Shown: positions 18,425 to 27,549 of the stretch, in pieces
Layout of the letters: the number at the start of each line of letters is the position of its first letter
Position numbering within the stretch: position 1 is the stretch's first letter
DNA from: Paraburkholderia sprentiae WSM5005
GTDB taxonomy: Bacteria; Pseudomonadota; Gammaproteobacteria; Burkholderiales; Burkholderiaceae
DNA length: 64,000 bases
NCBI RefSeq assembly: GCF_001865575.2
Contig: NZ_CP017561.2
Location: forward strand, 1,674,001-1,738,000
Direction: 5' to 3'
Position numbers and translations under genes: made by a program
Notes under the pieces: generated by a model
What the model was told of the DNA's origin: nothing
The model's input: the letters and a program-made list of their open reading frames with translations, nothing else
Database searches by the model: none

Positions 18425-19582
18425 ATGAGTACGAAGGTTCATGTTCATCTGTTTTACGGCGCCGATCCGCGCTTTTATCGCAAGGGCGACGACATCGGCT
18501 GCCTGTATGGCTATCACCATGCGCAGTCCGAAGCATTCGCGCTGACCTATTCGAAGGACGCGCGCGAAAGCCGGCCGATGCGGCTCGTGCGGCGCGCACT
18601 GAAGGCCGCGCTCGGCTTCGATTTCATTCATACGTGGCGCAATCGCGCGGAGATGCTGCGCTCGGACGTGATCTGGACGCATACCGAGCAGGAGTGGCTG
18701 TCCGCCGCGCTGATGCTGCTGCTGTGCGGCCGCAAGGCGGGGCCGGGCGCGTCGCCGCTGCTGCTCGCGCAGAGCGTCTGGCTGCTCGACAAGTGGCCCT
18801 CGTACGGCATCGCGCGCAGCTGGTTGTACCGGAAGCTGATGACGCGCGCGGATCGATTGACCACGCTCGCGAGCGAAAACGCCGAGTTGTGCCAACGCTA
18901 TTTCCATCGCGACGCGACGCCGCTGCTGTATGGCCTGAACACGCGCGACTTCCCGGTCACCCCGCCGACCGAGTGGAAGCCGCGCACGCCGCTGCGCATC
19001 GCGGCGATCGGCAACGATCGCGACCGCGACTGGGAGACGCTGATCAAGGCGGTCGGCAACGATCCGCGCTACACGGTGAAGCTCGCGACGCGGCGACGCA
19101 TTCCCGCGTCGCTGCGCGCGTCGAATGTCGACATCGCGCTGTTCTCGGGCATCAAGAAGCAGCACGAGCTGTACGACTGGGCCGACGTGATCGTCGTGCC
19201 GCTGCGGCCGAACTCGCACGCGTCGGGCATCACCGTGATGCTCGAAGCGGCGGCGGTGGGCAAGCCGATGGTCGCGACCGACGTCGGCGCGCTGCGCGAT
19301 TATTTTCCCGCCGACGAAGCCGCCTACGTGCCGCCGTTCGATCCGCAGGCCCTGCGCGATGCGCTCGACCGGCTCGCCGCCGAGCCTGCCGAAGCGCTGC
19401 GCCAGGCGCAGGCAGCGGCGGCCGGTCTACTCGCGCGCGATCTGACCACGCAGCACTATGCGATGCAGCACGTGCGGATCACGCGCGAGATGCTGAACGC
19501 GCGCGGGCAGGCGAGCGCGCCCGCCGCGCCCACGCAACAGCAACGCGCCGCACCTGCGCGCGAATCGCGCGGAGGCCTATAA
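18425..19582 (+). CDS. bceH: Glycosyltransferase of the exopolysaccharide operon
   Basis: 385-residue GT-B fold glycosyltransferase. The C-terminal half has IAAIGNDRDRDWETLIKAV and the YDWADVIVVPLRPNSHASGI / VMLEAAAVGKPMVATDVG motif of GT1/GT4 enzymes; the N-terminal half (FYRKGDDIGCLYGY) is unlike common GT4 starts, which suits a specialised acceptor. It should add one sugar of the repeat unit. It ends with an Ala/Arg-rich tail and is separated from bceI by only 3 bp, so the two are almost certainly co-translated. Symbol assigned by position. Confidence 0.87.
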   Translation: MSTKVHVHLFYGADPRFYRKGDDIGCLYGYHHAQSEAFALTYSKDARESRPMRLVRRALKAALGFDFIHTWRNRAEMLRSDVIWTHTEQEWLSAALMLLLCGRKAGPGASPLLLAQSVWLLDKWPSYGIARSWLYRKLMTRADRLTTLASENAELCQRYFHRDATPLLYGLNTRDFPVTPPTEWKPRTPLRIAAIGNDRDRDWETLIKAVGNDPRYTVKLATRRRIPASLRASNVDIALFSGIKKQHELYDWADVIVVPLRPNSHASGITVMLEAAAVGKPMVATDVGALRDYFPADEAAYVPPFDPQALRDALDRLAAEPAEALRQAQAAAAGLLARDLTTQHYAMQHVRITREMLNARGQASAPAAPTQQQRAAPARESRGGL

Positions 19583-19585
19583 GCG

Positions 19586-21088
19586 ATGTCGACGATTCCG
19601 CGTGCGAACCCGCTGCCGCCGACCGGCGCAGCCGACCCCCGCTCCGCCAAAAACGCCGCGAGCGGGCTGCTGTCCGGCGGCCCGCGGGAATGGCTGCCGC
19701 CGCTCTTGCTGTGGCTGATCACCGCGGTGCTGATCGTCGCGCACCAGGGCACGGTGCTCACCCTCGCGTTTCCGGTGCTCGCGATCCTGACGGGCCTGTG
19801 GCTCTACTTCAGGAGCCCGGCGCGCTACATCGGCTTCATGTGGTGGCTGTGGTTTCTGAGTCCCGAAGTGCGGCGTCTCGCCGACTGGTCGAAGGGCGCC
19901 TTCACGCCGACGAGCCTGATCCAGGTCGCGCCACTCGCGGTGACCATGATCAGCGGCTTGTCGCTGCTGCGCTACTACCGGCTGCTCGCGCAGCGCCGCG
20001 GCTTGCCCGTGCTGCTGATCCTGCTTGGCCTCGTCTACGCGTTCCTGATCGGTGTGATGTCGAGCGGCCCGCTCGCGGCCACCTACGACCTCGCGAACTG
20101 GCTCTATCCGATTCTGATCGGGTTTCACATCATGGCGCACACGCGCCAGTATCCGCACTATCGCGACACGATCATCAACACGTTCATCTGGGGCATGCTG
20201 GCGATGGGCGGCTACGGCCTGATCCAGTTTTTCATCATGCCGCCGTGGGATGCGCTGTGGATGCTCGGCTCGCAGATGAACTCGCAGGGTGACCCGGTGC
20301 CGATGGGCGTGCGTGTGTTCAGCACGATGAATTCGTCGGGACCGTTCGCGTTCGCGATGATGGGCGCGATGGTCTTCGTGATGGCCGCACAGCACCGCGT
20401 GCGCTGGATCGCGGCCGGGCTCGGCTTCTTTTCGTTCGCGCTCAGCCTGGTCCGCTCGACGTGGGGCGGCTGGGTTATCGCGCTGCTGATCCAGCTGGTG
20501 AAGTCGAACAACAAGGTGCGCGTGCGCATCGTCGGCAGCGCAGTGCTGCTCGCCGGCTTTTGCGTGCCGCTGCTCGCGGTCGGCCCGGTGGCCGAACGGA
20601 TGCAGGCGCGGCTCGACACCATCGTCAATCTGCACGACGACCAGAGCTACGCGGCGCGTAACGCGTTCTACGCGAGCTTCGCGAAGACCGCGTTCACCGA
20701 CGTCTCGGGCGAAGGCATGGGCGCGACCGGCACGTCGACGAAGCTCTCCAACGACGGCGGCCAGCTCGGCCAGTACGGCAACTTCGACAGCGGCGTGATG
20801 AACATTCCGTTCGTGCTCGGCTGGCCCGGCACCTTGCTGTACATGTCCGGCATCGTGTGGCTGCTCACGCGTGCGGTGCTCGCGTCGTTCAGGCTGCGCG
20901 ACGACAAGTTCGTCTCGGCGTGCCTGAGCCTGTGTCTGGCGACCTTCGCGATGCTGGTGTTCACGAACTCGCTGGTCGGCACCGGCGGCCTGCTGCTTTT
21001 CATGAGCGCGTTTTCGATTCTTGCCGCGGTCCACTACGAAAAAATGAACCGCGGACGCACGCAATTTCTTCACGGAGGCACGCATTGA
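19586..21088 (+). CDS. bceI: Exopolysaccharide repeat-unit polymerase (Wzy-like)
   Basis: 500-residue polytopic inner-membrane protein with about 10-12 hydrophobic segments (for example LLLWLITAVLIVAHQGTVLT and FAFAMMGAMVFVMAA) and one large periplasmic loop between about residues 330 and 400, the topology of Wzy/O-antigen-ligase-type polymerases. It would join lipid-linked repeat units on the periplasmic side, working with BceF. Sequence identity in this family is low, so the call rests on topology, length and its place between glycosyltransferase genes, as in cepacian clusters. It overlaps the bceJ start by 4 bp (TTGA). Confidence 0.88.
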   Translation: MSTIPRANPLPPTGAADPRSAKNAASGLLSGGPREWLPPLLLWLITAVLIVAHQGTVLTLAFPVLAILTGLWLYFRSPARYIGFMWWLWFLSPEVRRLADWSKGAFTPTSLIQVAPLAVTMISGLSLLRYYRLLAQRRGLPVLLILLGLVYAFLIGVMSSGPLAATYDLANWLYPILIGFHIMAHTRQYPHYRDTIINTFIWGMLAMGGYGLIQFFIMPPWDALWMLGSQMNSQGDPVPMGVRVFSTMNSSGPFAFAMMGAMVFVMAAQHRVRWIAAGLGFFSFALSLVRSTWGGWVIALLIQLVKSNNKVRVRIVGSAVLLAGFCVPLLAVGPVAERMQARLDTIVNLHDDQSYAARNAFYASFAKTAFTDVSGEGMGATGTSTKLSNDGGQLGQYGNFDSGVMNIPFVLGWPGTLLYMSGIVWLLTRAVLASFRLRDDKFVSACLSLCLATFAMLVFTNSLVGTGGLLLFMSAFSILAAVHYEKMNRGRTQFLHGGTH

Positions 21089-22314
21089 GAGTCGCCATTG
21101 TCACGCACGTAGTGCGCCATAACGACGGCCAGGGGCGCGTCAATCACGAGATCGCGCGCGCGGCGCTCGACGAGAACATTCGCGTGACGCTGGTTGCGTC
21201 TCACGTGGCGCCCGAACTGCTCGCGCATCCGAACGTGCGCTGGGCGCCGGTGAAGATCGGCCGCTGGTGGCCGACCAATCTGCTGCGCCAGCAGGTTTTC
21301 GCGGCGAAGAGCGCGCTCTGGCTGCGCGCCCATCGCCGCGACTACGACGTGCTGCATGTGAACGGCTTCATCACGTGGATGCGCGCCGACGTCAATACCT
21401 CGCATTTCGTCCATAGCGGCTGGTTCGCGAGCAAGTACTATCCGTTCGGCCTCACGAAGGGCGTGTGGTCCGCGTACCAGTCGGTTTATACGCGCTGCAA
21501 CGCGCTGCTCGAGCGCTGGGCGTACCGGCGCTCGAAGGTGATCACCGCGGTGTCGCAGAAGGTCGCCGACGAAATCCGCGCCATCGGCCTCACGCCGCGC
21601 AACCGCGTGGAGGTCATCTATAACGGCGTCGATATCCAGGGCTTCGCCGCGGCGAGCGGCGATCGTGCCAAGTTCGGCTTGCCAAACGATGCGTTCCTGC
21701 TGCTGTTCGTCGGTGATCTGCGCACGCCGCGCAAGAATCTCGGCACCGTGCTCGCCGCGTTGAAACATCTGCCCGAGCACGTGCAGATCGCGGTGGCCGG
21801 CTTTCTGCCGGGCAGTCCGTATCCGGACGAGGCGAAGGCGCTCGGCATCGCGCATCGCGTGCATTTTCTCGGGCTGGTGAAGGAGATGCCGGTGTTGATG
21901 CATTCGGTCGATGCGTTCGTGTTTCCGTCGCGCTATGAAGCGATGAGCCTGTCGCTGCTCGAAGCGATGGCGGCGGGGCTGCCCGTCGTGACCGCGCGCA
22001 CCGCGGGCGGCGCCGAGATCATCACGCCCGAGTGCGGCATCGTGCTCGATGATCCCGACGACCCGCAAGCGCTCGCTCGCGCGGTCGCGCAACTCGCCGG
22101 CGACGACACCGCGCGCCGCGCGATGGGCGCAGCCGCGAGCGAACTCGCGACCGGCTTCGGCTGGGCGCGCATGGCCGCGCAATACATCGCGCTGTACCGG
22201 CAACTGGCCGGGCAGCAGGACAACCGCCGGCGCAGCCAATCCGAAGCCGCGGTGGTCGCGCAGAACGATGCGCTGACACTGAACCATCTCGCCGGACAGA
22301 AGAGCGTGGACTGA
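21085..22314 (+). CDS. bceJ: GT4-family glycosyltransferase, TTG start
   Basis: 409 residues. The start is a TTG at 21085 overlapping the bceI stop (TTGA), with GGAGG at 21074-21078 six bases upstream; the family N-terminus (LRVAIVTHVVRHNDGQGR) begins exactly here. The C-terminal Glycos_transf_1 domain shows VIYNGVDIQGF, LLFVGDLRTPRKNLGTVL and FPSRYEAMSLSLLEAMAAGL, including the E-x7-E region of GT4 enzymes. It adds a sugar of the repeat unit in the cytoplasm. The overlap and non-ATG start suggest its output depends on translation of bceI. Confidence 0.9.
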   Translation: MRVAIVTHVVRHNDGQGRVNHEIARAALDENIRVTLVASHVAPELLAHPNVRWAPVKIGRWWPTNLLRQQVFAAKSALWLRAHRRDYDVLHVNGFITWMRADVNTSHFVHSGWFASKYYPFGLTKGVWSAYQSVYTRCNALLERWAYRRSKVITAVSQKVADEIRAIGLTPRNRVEVIYNGVDIQGFAAASGDRAKFGLPNDAFLLLFVGDLRTPRKNLGTVLAALKHLPEHVQIAVAGFLPGSPYPDEAKALGIAHRVHFLGLVKEMPVLMHSVDAFVFPSRYEAMSLSLLEAMAAGLPVVTARTAGGAEIITPECGIVLDDPDDPQALARAVAQLAGDDTARRAMGAAASELATGFGWARMAAQYIALYRQLAGQQDNRRRSQSEAAVVAQNDALTLNHLAGQKSVD

Positions 22315-22385
22315 ACGCGCGAACCGCGCAAGCCACGCTAACGACATCGCAATTCACCGCAAGCAACGCACAGGGGCACACCTTC

Positions 22386-23552
22386 ATGACGACTGGCTCA
22401 ATCAAATCACTGCAGATCGGGATGCACTGGTTTCCCGAACGCGCGGGCGGTCTCGACCGCATGTACTACTCGCTGGTCGGCGCGCTGCCGGGCGCGGGCG
22501 TCGCCGTGCGCGGCGTCGTCGCCGGCTCGCCAAAAGTCGCGGCCGATACCGGCGGCGCGATCAACGGCTTCGGCCCCGCCGCGCAGTCGCTGCCGCTACG
22601 GTTGATGGCGGCACGCCGCGCGCTGCGCCATGAAATCCGCAGGTCGCGGCCCGACGTGATTTCGTCGCACTTCGCGCTCTATACGTTTGCTGGTCTCGAC
22701 GTGACGCGCGGCATTCCGCAGGTGTCGCATTTTCAGGGGCCGTGGGCCGACGAGAGCCAAGTCGAAGGCGCCGCTTCGCTCGGCCAGCGCGCGAAGCGCT
22801 ATCTGGAGCAGTCGGTGTACGCGCGTTCGTCGCGGCTGATCGTGCTGTCCGATGCGTTCGGCAAGATCCTCACGACGCGCTACGGCATCTCGCCCGAACG
22901 CGTGCGCGTGGTGCCGGGCTGCGTCGACGTCGAGCAGTTCAATCTGCCGATGACCCAGGCCGACGCGCGTCTGCGATTGCAACTGCCGCAGGATCGGCCG
23001 ATCGTGCTCGCGGTGCGGCGACTGGTGCGGCGTATGGGCCTTGAAGATCTGATCGACGCGGTGAAGCTGCTCAAACGCAGTGCGCCAGACGTGCTGCTGC
23101 TGATCGCGGGCAAGGGCCGGCTCGAAGGCGAGCTTCAGGCGCGCATCGCCGACGCGGGGCTCGAGCACAACGTCAAGCTGCTCGGCTTCGTGCCCGATCA
23201 GCATCTGGCGGCGCTGTATCGCGCGGCCAATCTCAGCATCGTGCCGACCGTCGCGCTGGAAGGCTTCGGGCTCATCACCGTCGAATCGCTTGCGTCGGGC
23301 ACGCCGGTGCTGGTGACGCCGGTCGGCGGATTGCCCGAGGCGGTGGCGGGACTGTCGCCCGATCTGGTGTTGCCGGAGACCGGCGCGCAGGCGATCGCCA
23401 CCGGTCTCGCTGGCGCGCTGAACGGCACGCTGAAGCTGCCCGATGCCGATGCGTGCCGCCGCTATGCGCGAGAGCACTTCGACAATGCGGTGATCGCGAA
23501 GCGCGTCGCCGCGGTCTATGCCGAGGCGATTGCGGCGGACGCGCGGCATTGA
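22386..23552 (+). CDS. bceK: GT4-family glycosyltransferase, last gene of the bceB-K operon
   Basis: 388 residues. GT-B fold with LQIGMHWFPERAGGLDRMYY at the N-terminus, VRVVPGCVDVEQF, VLAVRRLVRRMGLEDLI and ALEGFGLITVESLASGTPVLV at the C-terminal donor site. It begins 71 bp after bceJ. It is the fourth dedicated glycosyltransferase of this operon besides the priming enzyme; with the two-domain BceR later in the window this gives enough transferases for a branched heptasaccharide-type repeat unit. No strong terminator follows before the chemosensory genes. Confidence 0.9.
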   Translation: MTTGSIKSLQIGMHWFPERAGGLDRMYYSLVGALPGAGVAVRGVVAGSPKVAADTGGAINGFGPAAQSLPLRLMAARRALRHEIRRSRPDVISSHFALYTFAGLDVTRGIPQVSHFQGPWADESQVEGAASLGQRAKRYLEQSVYARSSRLIVLSDAFGKILTTRYGISPERVRVVPGCVDVEQFNLPMTQADARLRLQLPQDRPIVLAVRRLVRRMGLEDLIDAVKLLKRSAPDVLLLIAGKGRLEGELQARIADAGLEHNVKLLGFVPDQHLAALYRAANLSIVPTVALEGFGLITVESLASGTPVLVTPVGGLPEAVAGLSPDLVLPETGAQAIATGLAGALNGTLKLPDADACRRYAREHFDNAVIAKRVAAVYAEAIAADARH

Positions 23553-23743
23553 AGCGGCGGAAAAACAGCCCATCAATAACGGCACTTTTCGCTCGAACTT
23601 GAGCCCGGATCAGCCCTTAGCCGAGATTTTTCGCCGCGATTTCGCAAATCCTTGAAACATGGCGGCTGACGTCCGTTCCGTCACGTGTACGTCACACATT
23701 CGCGACGATAATCCCCGCGCCCGAAAGCACAAAAACACAGGGG

Positions 23744-23766
23744 CGTCCCGCTAAAAGCGGGGGACG
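23744..23766 (+). other. Hairpin in the leader of the chemosensory-like operon
   Basis: CGTCCCGCT pairs with AGCGGG..ACG (two-base bulge, AAA loop) 30 bp before the kinase gene start. There is no T run, so it is more likely a leader structure than a terminator. Confidence 0.35.
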
Positions 23767-23795
23767 TTGTATTTCCAGACTTCGGGGATTCTCAG

Positions 23796-26174
23796 ATGAC
23801 CATCCGTCACCGCATCACGCTTCTTGTCATTTTGATGCTTGTCGCGCTATCCGCCATTGGTGGATACGCTGTGCTTCAGACCCGCAGCAGCGCGGTCAAC
23901 GTCAGGCAGGTTACCCAGGGCGTCGTGCCGAGCGCGCTCGCGTCGGCAGACCTGGTGTCCCAGGTCAAGGACGTTCAGCTCGCGATGATGACTCTCGTCT
24001 ATGCGCCCGACGCGAACATGGTCTCGCAGGCGCAAGACCTTCTGAAGAGCAAGGAAGCCTCGTTGCAGGCGGCGCTCGACGTGCAGGCGAAGGCCGCGCA
24101 AGGTCAGGCGCAAACCGGGCTCGTGAGCCAGGCGCGCGAGAGCCTCGCGAATTATTTCAACGCGGTCAACGACACCGCGAAGATGAAGGCCGACGGCAAG
24201 AACGAACTGGCGCAGGCCTATCTGTTCGCGAACGTCGCGCAATACCGCGATGAACTCGAAGGCATCGTCGAGACGCTGCGGATCGAGAAAAACCGCCAGA
24301 AGGACGCCGCGATCGACGAACTGAACAGCGCGCTTGCCACAACCACGACGGCGATCGCCGCTGCCACCGGCGCGGCCATCGTCGTGCTGGTGCTGATCAG
24401 CGCGCTGCTGTATCGCCAGATCACCCGTCCGCTGAGCCGCATGCAAGTGGAGATGAGCGAGATCGCGGCGAGTCAGGACTTCACGCGCCGCGTGCCGGTC
24501 GGCCGCATGGACGAGATCGGTCATTCGATTGTGGCGTTCAACGGCATGATCGAGAAGATCCAGCAAAGCTCGCTGCAGTTGAAACAGAAGACCGCCGACA
24601 TCCAGGCGATGCTGCAAAACATGCAGCAGGGGATTCTGACGGTGGTCGAAGGCGTGGTGGTGCATCCGGAGTACTCCGCGTACCTCGAGGCGATCTTCGA
24701 GACGCGCGAGATTGCCGGCCGTCCGTTGCTCGATCTGGTGTTCGGCGGCACCGATATCAACAGCGATGCGCTCGCGCAGATCGAAGCGGCGCTGCACGCA
24801 TGCATCGGCGAAGACAGCATGAACTTCGCGTTCAATCAGCACCTGCTCGTCAACGAGATCGCAAAGCCGATGGCCGATGGCCGTGTGAAGACGCTCGACT
24901 TGAGCTGGTCGGCCATCACCGACGACAACGATGTCGTACTGCGATTGATGCTGTGCGTGCGCGACGTGACCGAACTGCGCGCGCTCGCCGCCGAGGCCGG
25001 CGAACAGAAACGCCGGCTGGAGATGATCGGCGAGATTCTCGCGGTGAGCCAGGAGAAGTTCCATCACTTCGTCGCAAGCGCGACAGGCTTCATCAGCGAG
25101 AACGAGCGGATCATCCGCCAGCATCACGAGCCGAGCCACGAAGCCGTCGCCGAACTGTTCCGCAATATGCATACCGTCAAGGGCAATGCGCGCACCTACA
25201 GCCTTCAGCATCTGACCGGCATCGTCCACGAAACCGAACAGCGCTACGACGCGCTGCGCCGCGCGGACAGCAGCGAAGCATGGGATCAGCAGCTGCTGAT
25301 CGAGGATCTGCAGCGCGTGAAGGCGGCGCTCGAGACCTACGCGACCATCAACGAAGTGAGCCTCGGCCGCAAGGGGCGGGGCCAGAGCGGCGCGGAGGAT
25401 CGCTATCTGATGGTGGATCGTGAGTCGATCCAGAAGCAGTTGGATCTGCTCGAAAGCGCCGACCCGGCCGACCGGGACGCACTCGTGTCGATGCGCGAAT
25501 CGTTGCAGCGCGAGCTGCGTTTGCTGGGCACCGAATCGATCTACGAGGCGCTAGCGGGCCTGCTCGAATCGCTGCCGTCTCTGGCGGCCGAACTCGGCAA
25601 AGAGCCGCCGGTGGTCAGCATCGACAGCAACGGCTACCGCGTGCGCAGCGAGGTTAGCGATACGCTGCGCAATGTATTCACGCATCTGCTGCGCAATTCA
25701 GTCGACCACGGTATCGAGCCCGCCGCCGAGCGGGTTGCGAACGGCAAGGACGCGGCCGGCGTCATCGAGCTCGAGGTGGGCGTCGATCATCACGCGCTGC
25801 AGATCACCATCAGCGACGACGGCCGCGGCCTCGCGCTCGCGAAAATCCGTGCGGCCGCGATCGAACGCGGCTGGATCGACGCCGATGCCGCGCTGAGCGA
25901 CGAAGCGATTGCCGAGTTGATCTTCCGTTCCGGCTTTTCGACCGCGCAGACCGTCAGCGAGATTTCCGGCCGAGGCGTCGGCATGGACGCCGTGCGCGAT
26001 TTCGTGCGGCGCGAGCACGGTCGCATCGAATTGCGTTTCACCGACGATCGGCGCGGCGCGGACTATCGCCGCTTTCAGACCGTGGTGTCGTTTCCCGAGG
26101 ACTGGGCGGTGGACAGTCTCGACGCGTCCGCCGATCAAGCGCGGCAGCGTGACGCGGATGAGGTGGCAGGCTAA
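23796..26174 (+). CDS. Hybrid membrane sensor kinase: MCP-like input, HAMP, PAS-like, HPt and CheA-type ATPase
   Basis: 792 residues. Two membrane helices (about 7-28 and 184-208) enclose a four-helix-bundle periplasmic sensor. A HAMP domain follows (about 209-262, ITRPLSRMQVEMSEIAASQD), then a PAS-like region (about 270-400), an HPt-type phosphotransfer domain with the histidine motif MHTVKGNARTYSL (His459), and a CheA-like ATPase: N box LLRNSVDHGIE (Asn634), DDGRGLAL, and GRGVGMDAVRDFVRREHGRI. Known CheA proteins add P2 and a CheW-like P5 domain; neither is seen here, so the sensor and kinase are fused and no CheW coupling is expected. It heads a four-gene operon ending in a CheY-like receiver, placed between the two blocks of exopolysaccharide genes. 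Confidence 0.85.
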   Translation: MTIRHRITLLVILMLVALSAIGGYAVLQTRSSAVNVRQVTQGVVPSALASADLVSQVKDVQLAMMTLVYAPDANMVSQAQDLLKSKEASLQAALDVQAKAAQGQAQTGLVSQARESLANYFNAVNDTAKMKADGKNELAQAYLFANVAQYRDELEGIVETLRIEKNRQKDAAIDELNSALATTTTAIAAATGAAIVVLVLISALLYRQITRPLSRMQVEMSEIAASQDFTRRVPVGRMDEIGHSIVAFNGMIEKIQQSSLQLKQKTADIQAMLQNMQQGILTVVEGVVVHPEYSAYLEAIFETREIAGRPLLDLVFGGTDINSDALAQIEAALHACIGEDSMNFAFNQHLLVNEIAKPMADGRVKTLDLSWSAITDDNDVVLRLMLCVRDVTELRALAAEAGEQKRRLEMIGEILAVSQEKFHHFVASATGFISENERIIRQHHEPSHEAVAELFRNMHTVKGNARTYSLQHLTGIVHETEQRYDALRRADSSEAWDQQLLIEDLQRVKAALETYATINEVSLGRKGRGQSGAEDRYLMVDRESIQKQLDLLESADPADRDALVSMRESLQRELRLLGTESIYEALAGLLESLPSLAAELGKEPPVVSIDSNGYRVRSEVSDTLRNVFTHLLRNSVDHGIEPAAERVANGKDAAGVIELEVGVDHHALQITISDDGRGLALAKIRAAAIERGWIDADAALSDEAIAELIFRSGFSTAQTVSEISGRGVGMDAVRDFVRREHGRIELRFTDDRRGADYRRFQTVVSFPEDWAVDSLDASADQARQRDADEVAG

Positions 26175-26211
26175 CGGCCTGATGGATTGGACGAAGCGAA
26201 GGGAGCAGGTT

Positions 26212-26943
26212 GTGCTTGAAAGTTATCTTCTGGCCGCAGGCCTTGGCGGTATCGTCTGCGCACTCGCCACGGCAATGATTTATCGTCGCAAGCTTCGCGC
26301 TGGCGCACAAGCGCAGCGTCTCGACGCGCTCGCGCGGCAGGCCCTCGAACAGCAACTCGACGCGACGGTCCGGCGCGTCGAGCAGGCGAACAGCGAGCGC
26401 GCCGCACTCGAGGCGATGCTCGCCGATCTGCGCGCGCAGGCCGAGCAGGGCGCGCACGATCGCGACGCGTTGCAGGCATCGCTCGACGCCGCGAGCGCGC
26501 GAAGCGACGAATGGCTGCAGCATGCGACGCGCATCGCGCAGGAGGCGACCCGCCTGAAAACGCTGACCATCACGTTCGAGCGTTGGCACGAGCAGATGAT
26601 TTCGCTGATGTCGCAGAACCGCGACATGCACAAGAAGAACCAGGAGCTGTCGTCGATCGTGCAGCACGTGTTGATCGTTTCGCTGAATGCGTCGATCGAA
26701 GCGGCGCGCGCCGGCACCGCGGGTCGCGGCTTTTCGATCGTCGCGGGCGAAGTGCGCTCGTTGGCCTCGCGCTCGCAGGAGTTGTCGAAGAGCTACCGCG
26801 AGAGCCTGCATCGCAACGACCTGACGACGGCCGCGACGTTCCAGGACATCCAGGCCGGCGGCAAGATGATCACGGCGTCGCTCGGCGGCGTCGAGGTGCT
26901 GGCGGCCCAGTTTCAAACCCGGCTCGAGCAGGCCGCAGCGTGA
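26212..26943 (+). CDS. Minimal MCP-type signalling protein with one membrane helix
   Basis: 243 residues. One N-terminal membrane helix (LLAAGLGGIVCALATAMIYR), a long coiled coil (about 30-150), then a short version of the methyl-accepting-protein hairpin tip: LNASIEAARAGTAGRGFSIV followed by AGEVRSLASRSQELSKSYR. There is no periplasmic sensor and no HAMP domain, and the C-terminal coiled coil is short. The GTG at 26212 has GGGAG at 26201-26205; an ATG at 26182 would add ten residues but lacks a ribosome site. It overlaps the next gene by 4 bp (GTGA). It might act as a scaffold or control subunit for the kinase. Confidence 0.75.
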   Translation: MLESYLLAAGLGGIVCALATAMIYRRKLRAGAQAQRLDALARQALEQQLDATVRRVEQANSERAALEAMLADLRAQAEQGAHDRDALQASLDAASARSDEWLQHATRIAQEATRLKTLTITFERWHEQMISLMSQNRDMHKKNQELSSIVQHVLIVSLNASIEAARAGTAGRGFSIVAGEVRSLASRSQELSKSYRESLHRNDLTTAATFQDIQAGGKMITASLGGVEVLAAQFQTRLEQAAA

Positions 26944-27479
26944 TCGCCGATCAGGCCAAGCAAAGCATCGCGGACATCTTCTGTCACGCGGCTCGCGCGC
27001 GATTGCCCGCCACGCCGGGCGACGCGTGCGAGATCACCGCGGTGCCGAGGTGGGGTCGCGATCATCCGGCCGGACCCTGCGCGATGGCGCTGACGATCTC
27101 GTCGATCGGATTTCGTCTGCTGTTCGTGCTGCACTTCGACCAGGACGACGCGACGCGCGAATACTACGCCAGCGGCGATACGACGCGCTCGCTGTCGGAA
27201 ACGCTGATGGAGCTCGGCAATCTGTGTTGCGGCTACATGAACCAGCAACTGGTGAATCATTTCCCCGATCTCGGCATGTCGACGCCGTATGAATTGAACA
27301 GCGCCTGTGTCGAGTATCTGGACGAGTTGCGGCCCGATCACGTGTGGGCGTACGAGCTGATGATGGGCGGTGCGGTCCGCCTGGGCGTCACGCTATGTCT
27401 TTGCGCGCAGATGCCACTCGATTTCAAGGCTGAGCTCGCCACGGCCGACGAGGCCGAAGGCGAACTCGAACTCTTCTAG
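26940..27479 (+). CDS. CheX/CheC-like protein (putative receiver phosphatase or partner)
   Basis: 179 residues, starting at a GTG that overlaps the previous stop. The central segment LMELGNLCCGYMNQQLVNHF plus MSTP resembles the CheC/CheX/FliY phosphatase signature (acidic or Ser residue, then E-x2-N, about 22 residues, then Pro); here the E-x2-N (Glu-Leu-Gly-Asn) and the Pro are present, the spacing is 21, and the first position is Glu instead of Asp/Ser. The family dephosphorylates CheY-type receivers, which fits the receiver gene 70 bp downstream. The call is an inference from this partial motif and context; the fold was not verified. Confidence 0.5.
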   Translation: MIADQAKQSIADIFCHAARARLPATPGDACEITAVPRWGRDHPAGPCAMALTISSIGFRLLFVLHFDQDDATREYYASGDTTRSLSETLMELGNLCCGYMNQQLVNHFPDLGMSTPYELNSACVEYLDELRPDHVWAYELMMGGAVRLGVTLCLCAQMPLDFKAELATADEAEGELELF

Positions 27480-27549
27480 CAACACATCGTCGAGTCCGGC
27501 GAACTCGATCCGATTTGATACGACGCGTCGGTGACGCAAGGAAATGGTG

